Source: Hygrophila difformis
Lineage: Eukaryota; Streptophyta; Magnoliopsida; Lamiales; Acanthaceae
Reading direction: 5' to 3'
Length of the DNA stretch: 64,000 nucleotides
NCBI GenBank assembly: GCA_030278955.1
Contig: JAOANR010000011.1
Location: 48,037,417-48,101,416, forward strand
The translations under genes and the position numbers were made by a program. A model generated the notes under the pieces. It was given only the letters and a program-made list of their open reading frames with translations, was not told the DNA's origin and did no database searches. This document shows, piece by piece, positions 46,061-56,661 of this stretch (its first letter is position 1; every line of letters begins with the position of its first letter).

Positions 46061-46587
46061 CAACACAAGCAAAGGCAAGAAGCTTGCCTTTGATCTCTCT
46101 TCTCCTATTGTAGTTTTTAGCCTTTGTGAGTGTTTCTCGTTGAGAGGGTTTTGTGGTATAGGATTATTTCCTATAACCTTTTTGTAATATTATTTCATTT
46201 CATAGTGAAATAATAGTTCGGTGGGGCCCGGAGGACGTAGGCATATTTGTGCCGAACCTCGTTAAATCTTGGTGTTCTCTTTATTATTTAATTAATAGCT
46301 CCATTATTCCACAACATTTGTAAAATCATCCCAACACAAGCAAAGGCAAGAAGCTTGCCTTTGATCTCTCTTCTCCTATTGTAGTTTTTAGCCTTTGTGA
46401 GTGTTTCTCGTTGAGAGGGTTTTGTGGTATAGGATTATTTCCTATAACCTTTTTGTAATATTATTTCATTTCATAGTGAAATAATAGTTCGGTGGGGCCC
46501 GGAGGACGTAGGCATATTTGTGCCGAACCTCGTTAAATCTTGGTGTTCTCTTTATTATTTAATTAATAGCTCCATTATTCCACAACA
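46057..46587 (+). repeat. Two tandem R-U5 segments of the Copia LTR
   Basis: 46057-46316 and 46317-46587 both run to the LTR end CCACAACA. They start, respectively, at ATCCCAACACAAGC and at TTTGTAAAATCATCC. In the complete LTR these points lie about 20-35 bases after the TATA box CTATAAATAC, i.e. around the expected RNA 5' end. U3 is missing from both, as if copied from RNA ends (strong-stop DNA) rather than from integrated LTRs. Confidence 0.8.
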
Positions 46588-46589
46588 AT

Positions 46590-46602
46590 TGGTATCAGAG
46601 CC
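46590..46602 (+). promoter_or_regulatory. Primer-binding site (initiator tRNA-Met)
   Basis: TGGTATCAGAGCC lies two bases after the LTR end, the standard plant Copia primer site complementary to the 3' end of initiator tRNA-Met. An inverted copy is present at 45892-45903. Confidence 0.9.
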
Positions 46603-46711
46603 TTGGTTGCATAGTATGCTCTGTGGTCGCAGCTAAGCTGATCTTCCACATCAGAAACGCATCTCGGTTGAGCTACCGTTTGTGAGCTATTAATTAAACT
46701 TTGAAGCAGAA

Positions 46712-49700
46712 ATGGCGGATAGGTCCGGTGAAATGTCAACTTCAGATCCGAAGCCGTTGGTGACATCGTCATCACGGACGATGGTTTCAAATGCCAAATT
46801 TGACGTCGAAAAATTCGACGGTACCAATAATTTTGGTATGTGGCAGTGCGAGGTGTTGGACATCTTGTACCAGCAGGAGCTGGATGGGGCACTTGTAGAA
46901 ACCAAACCAGATGGTGTTGATGATAAAGACTGGACGAGGATCAACCGTCTTGCGTGTGGTACAATTAGGCTATGTCTCTCAAAGGAGCAGAAGTATCCGC
47001 TTATGAGAGAGACGATGGCGCACAGATTGTGGAAAGAACTGGAAGATAAATTCATGAAAAAGAGCACGGAAAACAAGCTCTACATGAAGACGAAGCTGTA
47101 TCGATTCCAGTATTTGCCCGGTACCACGATGAATGAACACATAACAAGATTCGATTCTTTGGTCACCGATTTATTGAATCTCGACGAGAAGATAGATGAC
47201 GTCGACAAGGCGCTGATACTGTTAGCTTCGCTCCCCGATGAATACGAGCATATCATTGTTAGTATGCTGACTGGAAAAGAAACGATATCTTTTAAAGAAG
47301 TTGCCACTGCCTTGTATTCTAACGAGATCAGGAAGAAAGATAAGTTGGAACACAGAAGTTCGACTGGTGAAGCCCATATCGTTCGGGGCCGTAGCCAAAA
47401 GTACAAGTCGGACAGAAGAGGCAGATCCAAGTCAAGAAGCAGAGTGGCAAAAGACGAATGTATCCTTTGTCACGAGAAAGGACACTGGAAGAAAGACTGT
47501 CCTAAGTTGCAAAAGAAAAAGGGGAAAGCGGTTGCAGAGGCCTGTGTTGCTGATAGTGATGAGTCAGAGTTTTCCTTAGCTTGTACCTCATCGGTAACTA
47601 GCACTGACGGCTGGTTGCTAGACTCCGGATGCTCATTCCACATGTGTTCCAGGAAGGAGTGGTTTGTCAACCTTGAAAGTGTTGACGGTGGAGTTGTCTA
47701 CCTAGCCAACAACGGATATTGCCAGATAGCTGGAGTTGGCTCAGTATATCTGAAGAACCACGATGGAACAACCAAGGTGCTGACGGAAGTTCGGTACATA
47801 CCGAAATTTGCCAAGAACCTCATATCAGTGGGAGCCTTGGAAGCCAAAGGCCACTCCATCCACATTGAGGATGGGATTATGAAAGTGATCTCGGGAGCAC
47901 TTGTCATCATGAAAGGTATAAGGAAAAATAACTTATACCACTTCCAGGGCAATACAGTGGTTGGCATTGCAGCAGCAGTATCAGAAGCAGACAAGGAAGA
48001 GAAGATGACCAAGCTATGGCATATGAGGCTTGGGCATGCTGGGGAAAAATCCTTGCAGACTCTGGCAAAGCAAGGATTATTGAAGGGTGCAAAGACTTGC
48101 AAACTTGAATTTTGCGAGCAATGTGTTCTGGGAAAGCAAACGCGGGTGAAGTTCGGAACAGCAATCCATAACACTAAAGGCATTATGGATTACATTCACT
48201 CAGATGTGTGGGGACCTACCAAGACGGCTTCTTTGGGAGGAAACCATTATTTTGTAACGTTTGTTGATGACTTTTCCCGGAGAGTATGGGTGTATCCCAT
48301 GCGAACAAAAAATGAAGCATTCGGGAAATTCCTCACTTGGAAGAACATGATGGAGAACCAGACCGGGAGGAAGATTAAAGTGCTTCGATCTGATAACGGC
48401 ACAGAATATCGAAATGACCCTTTTTTCGACTTGTGCAAGAAGGGAGGTATTTCCCGACATTTCACTGTGCGGGACACGCCACAACAGAATGGTGTGGCTG
48501 AACGGATGAACCGAACATTGTTGGAGAAAGTTCGGTGTATGTTGTCCAATGCTAATTTGGGCAAGCAGTTCTGGGCTGAAGCGGTGACATATGCGAGCCA
48601 TCTAATCAATCGACTACCATCAACTGCTCTTAAAGGCAAGACACCTTTGGAGGCATGGTTTGGCAAACCTGCAAATGATTATGATTCTTTACGTGTGTTC
48701 GGTTCCGCTGCTTATTATCACGTGAAAGAATCAAAGCTGGATCCGAGGGCGAGAAAAGCTGTTTTCGTAGGGATATCTTCGGGAGTCAAAGGATATCGCC
48801 TATGGTGCCCGGAGATGAAAAAGGTGATCTTTAGCAGGGATGTTACGTTCAACGAATCAATAATGTTGAATAAGGTAACCAAGCAGCAGGCGGATAGTAC
48901 TCATCAGCAGGTGGAGCATTATCCTCAACAGGTGGAGTTTCAGACATCTACAACCAGAGAGGTAGATGGTCAACTAATAGAAAACGATGGTCCAAGTACC
49001 GAAGAAGAGCCCAGTGAAAGTGAGGTTTTAACCCAAGAACCTCAGGAGCAACAAGATTTACCAATTGCAATTAGGAGGCCAAGAAGAGAAATTCGGAGAC
49101 CTGCTCGATTCGAAAGTATGCTGGCCTATGCACTTCCTGTTATTGAAGAAGGTATACCACAAACTTTTCTTGATGCAAAAATTAGTCCGGAGAAAGAAAA
49201 GTGGAAGAAAGCCATGGACGAGGAAATGCATTCCCTTGAAGCAAATCACACGTGGAAGCTAGCTAAACTCCCAGAGGGAAAGAAGGCAATTGGTTGCAAG
49301 TGGGTCTATGCTCAGAAAGAAGGATTTCCAGAAAAGAATGACGTGCGCTACAAGGCAAGATTGGTAGCCAAAGGCTATGCTCAAAAGGAGGGAATTGATT
49401 ACAATGAGGTATTTTCCCCTGTTGTAAAACATTCCTCCATTCGAATTTTGTTGGCCTTGGTAGCACAGTTGGACTTGGAACTAGTTCAAATGGACGTAAA
49501 AACGGCATTCTTACATGGTGATTTGGAAGAGGAAATCTACATGACCCAACCAGAAGGATATAAAGTTGCTGGAAAAGAAGATTGGGTTTGCAGACTGAAG
49601 AAATCGCTTTATGGATTGAAACAATCACCAAGACAATGGTATAAGCGATTTGATCAATTCATGATGGGCCAGAAGTACACCAGGAGCAGTTTTGATCATT

Positions 49701-50740
49701 GTGTATATTTCCGTAAGCTACAAGATGGATCTTTCATTTATCTTCTTCTATATGTAGATGACATGTTAATTGCATCTAAAGATAGAGGAGAGATAAGCAG
49801 ATTGAAGTCTCAACTCAGCAAGGAGTTTGAAATGAAAGATCTCGGTGAAGCAAAGAAAATTCTCGGTATGGAGATAACGAGAGACAGGAATAGGGGCACT
49901 CTGAGTTTGACTCAGAAGCAATATCTGAAGAAAGTATTGCAACGGTTTGGCATAACGAACAAAACCAAACCTGTAAGTACACCGTTTGCTCCTCATTTCA
50001 AACTTAGTGCTTCACAATGCCCGAAGACGAAAGAGGAACGAGAATACATGTCAAAGGTTCCTTATTCAAATGCGGTGGGTAGCTTGATGTATGCAATGGT
50101 GTGTACAAGGCCTGACATTTCACATGCAGTTGGAGTAGTGAGCAGGTACATGCATGATCCCGGTAAAGATCATTGGCAAGCTGTGAAATGGATTCTAAGG
50201 TATATCTTGAAAACCTTAGATATTGGGTTGATATTTGAGAAGACTAATGTTACTGGTCAGCATATAGTTGGGTACTGTGATTCAGATTATGCAGGAGATC
50301 TGGATAAACGTCGATCAACTACTGGATACGTATTTACTCTTGCAAACGCACCAGTTAGTTGGAAGTCTACCTTACAGTCAACCGTTGCTTTGTCAACAAC
50401 GGAGGCAGAATACATGGCCATTACAGAAGCTGTTAAGGAAGCCATTTGGTTACAGGGATTGCTGGATGACTTAGGATTTGGTCAGAAACATGTAACAGTG
50501 TTTTGTGATAGTCAAAGTGCCATTCATCTAGCAAAGAACCAGGTATATCATGCTAGAACCAAGCATATCGACGTGCGGTACCATTTTGTGCGGGAAATAA
50601 TTGAAGAAGGTGGAGTCAAGGTACAAAAGATCAAGACCACCGAGAATCCCGCAGATATGTTGACGAAGGCTGTAACATGTATCAAGTTCGAATATTGTTT
50701 GAACTTGATTAATGTCTCAAGAATTTTAAGTTGGCGCTGA
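46712..50740 (+). CDS. Ty1/Copia gag-pol polyprotein, intact
   Basis: One open frame of 1,342 residues. Gag (UBN2-like) spans about 1-230, with KFDGTNNFGMWQ near the start. The CCHC knuckle CILCHEKGHWKKDC is at about 250, protease WLLDSGCSFHM at about 302 and the GAG-pre-integrase block LWHMRLGHAGEKSL at about 435. The integrase core starts near 495 (HYFVTFVDDFSRRVWVYPM, then SDNGTEYRN and the NGVAERMNRT region). RT is at about 860-1100 with YVDDMLIASK at about 1013. RNase H with GYCDSDYAGDLDKRRSTTGY is near 1187 and the terminal ENPADMLTK follows. All catalytic blocks are present without stops, so the protein could be functional. The domain order AP-INT-RT-RH defines Copia. Confidence 0.96.
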   Translation: MADRSGEMSTSDPKPLVTSSSRTMVSNAKFDVEKFDGTNNFGMWQCEVLDILYQQELDGALVETKPDGVDDKDWTRINRLACGTIRLCLSKEQKYPLMRETMAHRLWKELEDKFMKKSTENKLYMKTKLYRFQYLPGTTMNEHITRFDSLVTDLLNLDEKIDDVDKALILLASLPDEYEHIIVSMLTGKETISFKEVATALYSNEIRKKDKLEHRSSTGEAHIVRGRSQKYKSDRRGRSKSRSRVAKDECILCHEKGHWKKDCPKLQKKKGKAVAEACVADSDESEFSLACTSSVTSTDGWLLDSGCSFHMCSRKEWFVNLESVDGGVVYLANNGYCQIAGVGSVYLKNHDGTTKVLTEVRYIPKFAKNLISVGALEAKGHSIHIEDGIMKVISGALVIMKGIRKNNLYHFQGNTVVGIAAAVSEADKEEKMTKLWHMRLGHAGEKSLQTLAKQGLLKGAKTCKLEFCEQCVLGKQTRVKFGTAIHNTKGIMDYIHSDVWGPTKTASLGGNHYFVTFVDDFSRRVWVYPMRTKNEAFGKFLTWKNMMENQTGRKIKVLRSDNGTEYRNDPFFDLCKKGGISRHFTVRDTPQQNGVAERMNRTLLEKVRCMLSNANLGKQFWAEAVTYASHLINRLPSTALKGKTPLEAWFGKPANDYDSLRVFGSAAYYHVKESKLDPRARKAVFVGISSGVKGYRLWCPEMKKVIFSRDVTFNESIMLNKVTKQQADSTHQQVEHYPQQVEFQTSTTREVDGQLIENDGPSTEEEPSESEVLTQEPQEQQDLPIAIRRPRREIRRPARFESMLAYALPVIEEGIPQTFLDAKISPEKEKWKKAMDEEMHSLEANHTWKLAKLPEGKKAIGCKWVYAQKEGFPEKNDVRYKARLVAKGYAQKEGIDYNEVFSPVVKHSSIRILLALVAQLDLELVQMDVKTAFLHGDLEEEIYMTQPEGYKVAGKEDWVCRLKKSLYGLKQSPRQWYKRFDQFMMGQKYTRSSFDHCVYFRKLQDGSFIYLLLYVDDMLIASKDRGEISRLKSQLSKEFEMKDLGEAKKILGMEITRDRNRGTLSLTQKQYLKKVLQRFGITNKTKPVSTPFAPHFKLSASQCPKTKEEREYMSKVPYSNAVGSLMYAMVCTRPDISHAVGVVSRYMHDPGKDHWQAVKWILRYILKTLDIGLIFEKTNVTGQHIVGYCDSDYAGDLDKRRSTTGYVFTLANAPVSWKSTLQSTVALSTTEAEYMAITEAVKEAIWLQGLLDDLGFGQKHVTVFCDSQSAIHLAKNQVYHARTKHIDVRYHFVREIIEEGGVKVQKIKTTENPADMLTKAVTCIKFEYCLNLINVSRILSWR

Positions 50741-50827
50741 AAAGCGCATTTGGAGGTCCTACCGAATTTCGTGACGAGAGAACCTTGAAGGGGATAATGT
50801 GATTTGAGATGCACCAAGGTGGAGATT

Positions 50828-51189
50828 TGTGAAGTGGGCATCCAAATCCAATGGAGAAAATGGAGTTGATGAATTTAATGTAGTAGATGAAGTTAGTGGA
50901 GTGGATGGATTTTGTGCCTATAAATACCAAGGCCACTCATTTGTAAAATCATCCCAACACAAGCAAAGGCAAGAAGCTTGCCTTTGATCTCTCTTCTCCT
51001 ATTGTAGTTTTTAGCCTTTGTGAGTGTTTCTCGTTGAGAGGGTTTTGTGGTATAGGATTATTTCCTATAACCTTTTTGTAATATTATTTCATTTCATAGT
51101 GAAATAATAGTTCGGTGGGGCCCGGAGGACGTAGGCATATTTGTGCCGAACCTCGTTAAATCTTGGTGTTCTCTTTATTATTTAATTAA
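50828..51189 (+). repeat. Copia LTR, inner copy lacking its last 21 bases
   Basis: It starts TGTGAAGTGG directly after a polypurine-like AAGGTGGAGATT, contains the TATA box CTATAAATAC (50919-50927), and runs to TTTAATTAA. There it is joined to pol instead of finishing AATAGCTCC...CAACA. It carries the inner-type variants. Confidence 0.9.
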
Positions 51190-54100
51190 CTGTCCTAAGT
51201 TGCAAAAGAAAAAGGGGAAAGCGGTTGCAGAGGCCTGTGTTGCTGATAGTGATGAGTCAGAGTTTTCCTTAGCTTGTGCCTCATCAGTAACTAGCACTGA
51301 CGGCTGGTTGCTAGACTCCGGATGCTCATTCCACATGTGTTCCAGGAAGGAGTGGTTTGTCAACCTTGAAAGTGTTGACGGTGGAGTTGTCTACCTAGCC
51401 AACAACGGATATTGCCAGATAGCTGGAGTTGGCTCAGTATATCTGAAGAACCACGATAGAACAATCAAGGTGCTGACGGAAGTTCGGTACATACCGAAAT
51501 TTGCCAAGAACCTCATATCAGTGGGAGCCTTGGAAGCCAAAGGCCACTCCATCCACATTGAGGATGGGATTATGAAAGTGATCTCGGGAGCACTTGTCAT
51601 CATGAAAGGTATAAGGAAAAATAACTTATACCACTTCCAGGGCAATACAGTGGTTGGCATTGCAGCAGCAGTATCAGAAGTAGACAAGGAAGAGAAGATG
51701 ACCAAGCTATGGCATATGAGGCTTGGGCATGCTGGGGAAAAATCCTTGCAGACTCTGGCAAAGCAAGGATTATTGAAGGGTGAAAAGACTTGCAAACTTG
51801 AATTTTGCGAGCAATGTGTTCTGGGAAAGCAAACGCGGGTGAAGTTCGGAACAGCAATCCATAACACTAAAGGCATTATGGATTACATTCACTCAGATGT
51901 GTGGGGACCTACCAAGACGGCTTCTTTGGGAGGAAACCATTATTTTGTAACGTTTGTTGATGACTTTTCCCGGAGAGTATGGGTGTATCCCATGCGAACA
52001 AAAAATGAAGCATTCGGGAAGTTCCTCACTTGGAAGAACATGATGGAGAACCAGACCGGGAGGAAGATTAAAGTGCTTCGATCCGATAACGGCACAGAAT
52101 ATCGAAATGACCCTTTTTTCGATTTGTGCAAGAAGGAAGGTATTTCCCGACATTTCACTGTGCGGGACACGCCACAACAGAATGGTGTGGCTGAACGGAT
52201 GAACCGAACATTGTTGGAGAAAGTTCGGTGTATGTTGTCCAATGCTAATTTGGGCAAGCAGTTCTGGGCTGAAGCGGTGACATATGCGAGCCATCTAATC
52301 AATCGACTACCATCAACTGCTCTTAAAGGCAAGACACCTTTGGAGGCATGGTTTGGCAAACCTGCAAATGATTATGATTCTTTACGTGTGTTCGGTTCCG
52401 CTGCTTATTATCACGTGAAAGAATCAAAGCTGGATCCGAGGGCGAGAAAAGCTGTTTTCGTAGGGATATCTTCGGGAGTCAAAGGATATCGCCTATGGTG
52501 CCCGGAGATGAAAAAGGTGATCTTTAGCAGGGATGTTACGTTCAACGAATCAATAATGTTGAATAAGGTAACCAAGCAGCAGGCGGATAGTACTCATCAG
52601 CAGGTGGAGCATTATCCTCAACAGGTGGAGTTTCAGACATCTACAACCAGAGAGGTAGATGGTCAACTAATAGAAAACGATGGTCCAAGTACCGAAGAAG
52701 AGCCCAGTGAAAGTGAGGTTTTAACCCAAGAACCTCAGGAGCAACAAGATTTACCAATTGCAATTAGGAGGCCAAGAAGAGAAATTCGGAGACCTGCTCG
52801 ATTCGAAAGTATGCTGGCCTATGCACTTCCTGTTATTGAAGAAGGTATACCACAAACTTTTCTTGATGCAAAAATTAGTCCGGAGAAAGAAAAGTGGAAG
52901 AAAGCCATGGACGAGGAAATGCATTCCCTTGAAGCAAATCACACGTGGAAGCTAGCTAAACTCCCAGAGGGAAAGAAGGCAATTGGTTGCAAGTGGGTCT
53001 ATGCTCAGAAAGAAGGATTTCCAGAAAAGAATGACGTGCGCTACAAGGCAAGATTGGTAGCCAAAGGCTATGCTCAAAAGGAGGGAATTGATTACAATGA
53101 GGTATTTTCCCCTGTTGTAAAACATTCCTCCATTCGAATTTTGTTGGCCTTGGTAGCACAGTTGGACTTGGAACTAGTTCAAATGGACGTAAAAACGGCA
53201 TTCTTACATGGTGATTTGGAAGAGGAAATCTACATGACCCAACCAGAAGGATATAAAGTTGCTGGAAAAGAAGATTGGGTTTGCAGACTGAAGAAATCGC
53301 TTTATGGATTGAAACAATCACCAAGACAATGGTATAAGCGATTTGATCAATTCATGATGGGCCAGAAGTACACCAGGAGCAGTTTTGATCATTGTGTATA
53401 TTTCCATAAGCTACAATATGGATCTTTCATTTATCTTCTTCTATATGTAGATGACATGTTAATTGCATCTAAAGATAGAGGAGAGATAAGCAGATTGAAG
53501 TCTCAACTCAGCAAGGAGTTTGAAATGAAAGATCTCGGTGAAGCAAAGAAAATTCTCGGTATGGAGATAACGAGAGACAGGAAGAGGGGCACTCTGAGTT
53601 TGACTCAGAAGCAATATCTGAAGAAAGTATTGCAGCGGTTTGGCATGACAAACAAAACCAAACCTGTAAGTACACCGTTTGCTCCTCATTTCAAACTTAG
53701 TGCTTCACAATGCCCGAAGACGAAAGAGGAACGAGAATACATGTCAAAGGTTCCTTATTCAAATGCGGTGGGTAGCTTGATGTATGCAATGGTGTGTACA
53801 AGGCCTGACATTTCACATGCAGTTGGAGTAGTGAGCAGGTACATGCATGATCCCGGTAAAGATCATTGGCAAGCCGTGAAATGGATTCTAAGGTATATCT
53901 TGAAAACCTTAGATATTGGGTTGATATTTGAGAAGACTAATGTTACTGGTCAGCATATAGTTGGGTACTGTGATTCAGATTATGCAGGAGATCTGGATAA
54001 ACGTCGATCAACTACTGGATACGTATTTACTCTTGCAAACGCACCAGTTAGTTGGAAGTCTACCTTACAGTCAACCGTTGCTTTGTCAACAACGGAGGCA

Positions 54101-54433
54101 GAATACATGGCCATTACAGAAGCTGTTAAGGAAGCCATTTGGTTACAGGGATTGCTGGATGACTTGGGAGTTGGTCAGAAACATGTAACAGTGTTTTGTG
54201 ATAGTCAAAGTGCCATTCATCTAGCAAAGAACCAGGTATATCATGCTAGAACCAAGCATATCGACGTGCGGTACCATTTTGTGCGGGAAATAATTGAAGA
54301 AGGTGGAGTCAAGGTACAAAAGATCAAGACCACCGAGAATCCCGCAGATATGTTGACGAAGGCTGTAACATGTATCAAGTTCGAATATTGTTTGAACTTG
54401 ATTAATGTCTCAAGAATTTTAAGTTGGCGCTGA
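51190..54433 (+). pseudogene. Second Copia pol copy, lacking gag
   Basis: Alignment to the first copy is collinear at an exact offset of 3,693 bases, from CTGTCCTAAGTTGC (within the zinc-knuckle codons) to the stop. The frame is open throughout protease, integrase, RT and RNase H, but it has no gag and no proper start; any ATG would be in LTR sequence. Compared with 46712-50740 it shows about eleven amino-acid changes (for example T to A before SSVTSTDG, G to R and T to I in NHDRTIKV, LGFG to LGVG) plus silent ones. Confidence 0.93.
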
Positions 54434-54520
54434 AAAGCGCATTTGGAGGTCCTACCGAATTTCGTGACGAGAGAACCTTGAAGGGGATAATGTGATTTGA
54501 GATGCACCAAGGTGGAGATT

Positions 54521-54903
54521 TGTGAAGTGGGCATCCAAATCCATTGGAGAAAATGGAGTTGATGAATTTAATGTAGTAGATGAAGTTAGTGGAGTGGATG
54601 GATTTTGTGCCTATAAATACCAAGGCCACTCATTTGTAAGATCATCCCAACACAAGCAAAGGCAAGAAGCTTGCCTTTGATCTCTCTTCTCCTATTGTAG
54701 TTTTTAGCCTTTATGAGTGTTTCTCGTTGAGAGTGTTTTGTGGTATAGGATTATTTCCTATAACCTTTTTGTAATATTATTTCATTTCATAGTGAAATAA
54801 TAGTTCGGTGGGGCCCGGAGGACGTAGGCATATTTGTGCCGAACCTCGTTAAATCTTGGTGTTCTCTTTATTATTTAATTAATAGCTCCATTATTCCACA
54901 ACA
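54521..54903 (+). repeat. Complete 3' Copia LTR (383 bp)
   Basis: TGTGAAGTGG ... TTCCACAACA has TG..CA ends and follows a polypurine tract (AAGGTGGAGATT). It holds the TATA box CTATAAATAC near 54611 and is bordered on the right by the target duplication GGAAC. It carries the outer-type variants shared with the left end of the insertion. Confidence 0.95.
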
Positions 54904-54908
54904 GGAAC

Positions 54909-56661
54909 GATCCGAGATGGGATGCAGTGCAGGGTGTTCAGGGAAGGGATGGGGAATTGGGGCTGGGCCATTTTAGGCTGTTGAGGAAATTGGGGTATGG
55001 GGATATTGGGAGTGTTTATCTTGCGGAGTTAAGGGGTTCTGGGTGCTTGTTTGCTATGAAGGTGATGGATAAAGGGATGCTGGTCAGTAGAAAGAAAGTG
55101 GTGAGAGCCCAAACGGAAAGGGACATTTTGGGTTTGTTGGATCACCCCTTTCTCCCCACTTTGTATTCACATTTTGAAACAGGGAAGTTCTCGTGTTTGC
55201 TTATGGAGTTTTGCAGTGGAGGAGACCTGCATTTGCTCAGGCAGCGCCAGCCCGGGAAGTATTTTTCAGAGCAATCTGCAAGGTTAGGCATTTGCTGTTT
55301 GCATCCCTTTTTTTTGCAATTGATTTTAAGTGATTCATTTTTGGGCTACTGCTGAAGTTTTTGACAATAATAAAACGCAGGAAAGTGAATGTTAACTAGC
55401 AAAAAGATTGTTATTTTAAAGTGGATGTTATGTGAAGAAAACTTTTTGGATTTTTCTCTAATCACTTAATTTTATAAAATCAATTTTTTATAATTTCTAA
55501 TTATATACAATTTGAATTACTGTTAATTTACAAAAATATGCAGTGATGAAGTATATAAAAGGTGGGATCTTTAGCACAATCGTACAAAACCAGTGGGAGC
55601 ATATATATTAGCTTAGCTATATTTTTGTCAGCAGTTGTACTATTATTTCATGTGAAGCTTTGTATTTTCGGCTATGGCATTTCGGTTACATTAGATTAGA
55701 TGCATTCTTCTGTGATAGGTTCTATGCATCGGAAGTGCTCCTGGCGCTGGAGTACCTACATATGATGGGAGTGGTGTACAGAGACTTAAAACCCGAGAAT
55801 GTATTGGTGAGGGAAGATGGCCACATTATGCTGTCTGATTTCGACCTATCATTGAGATGCTTTGTGAGTCCCACGCTGGTATCCTCCAGCGATGATGCCC
55901 TGTCCTGCACAATTTCCTCCGCCTGCATCCATCGATCATGCACCAGCACCAGCAGCAGCAGCAGCAACGATCCACCATCTAAATCGCCTGCCTGTGCTCA
56001 GCCTGCTTCCTGCTTTCGACCCTCCTCTTGCTTTAAGCCACGCCCTTTCATCTCAAAAGCCAATAAAGTGAGAGGCGAGAAAGCAACTTTACCCAATTCA
56101 TCAGATTCCCGTCGTCCCATGCTCGTTGCAGAGCCAACATCTGCTCGGTCCATGTCGTTTGTCGGTACACACGAGTATTTAGCCCCTGAGATTATCAGGG
56201 GAGATGGACACGGCAGCGCTGTTGACTGGTGGACATTTGGTATTTTCTTGTATGAATTGCTCCACGGCAGGACGCCGTTTAAGGGGAATTGTAATAGGGA
56301 GACGTTGTTCAACATTGCTGGGCAGCCCCTGAAATTCCCCGAAGGATCAGGATCAGGATCGACCGTCAGTTTCCTGGCTAAGGATCTCATTCGAGGGCTG
56401 CTGGCTAAGGATCCTCAGAAAAGATTGGGATTCGAAAGAGGCGCCACGGAGATCAAACAGCATCCCTTCTTTGAAAGCGTGAATTGGGCTCTTATCCGCG
56501 GCACGCCCCCGCCACAGATCCCTAAGCCTATCGATCATACGTTGTTCGATCCTCCTCCGCCATCGAAGTCTCTGCCTCCATATACTAGCAAGGATGATGA
56601 TGCTGCTAATGACTCTGTGAGGCAATCTAGTGGCCCTTACTTGGATTTTGAATTCTTTTGA
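54909..56661 (+). pseudogene. D6PK-like AGC VIII kinase, catalytic part (separated from its N-terminus)
   Basis: Exon 1 remainder 54909-55282 and exon 2 55719-56661. With codons 1-109 at 44564-44890 the gene would encode 547 residues. The catalytic domain has [14 protein letters not shown] (Gly loop), FAMKVMDK (Lys), [10 protein letters not shown] and [13 protein letters not shown] replaces DFG, as in all plant AGC VIII kinases. An insertion of about 105 residues precedes [16 protein letters not shown]. The C-terminus ends DFEFF, a PDK1-docking-type motif. D6PK-group kinases phosphorylate PIN carriers at the plasma membrane and activate auxin export. The reading frame is otherwise clean, so loss by the retroelement insertion is recent. 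Starting at an internal ATG could only give a protein without its N-terminus. Confidence 0.92.

Larger units (their letters stand above)
44891..54903 (+). mobile_element. Composite Ty1/Copia retrotransposon inside the kinase exon (10,013 bp)
   Basis: The outer ends are TGTGAAGT... and ...CCACAACA. They are flanked by a perfect 5-bp target duplication GGAAC (44886-44890 and 54904-54908), so the whole block behaves as one insertion. Order: the first 38 bases of an LTR; an inverted defective mini-element to about 46060; an R-U5 piece (46057-46316); a second R-U5 piece (46317-46587) with primer-binding site; a full gag-pol ORF (46712-50740); an LTR lacking its last 21 bases (50828-51189); pol again from the zinc knuckle (51190-54433); and a complete 383-bp LTR (54521-54903). 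Diagnostic LTR variants group the two outer parts together (TTTATGAGTG, GAGAGTGTT) against the inner ones (TTTGTGAGTG, GAGAGGGTT). Confidence 0.93.

Noticed and set aside
51143..51190. ATG at 51143 as the start of the second pol copy
   Set aside because: The first codons are translated LTR sequence; the reading is open only because the LTR happens to be in frame.
44891..54903. Simple nested insertion of one Copia element into another
   Set aside because: The inner element lacks a full 5' LTR and no internal 5-bp target duplications are visible at its boundaries.
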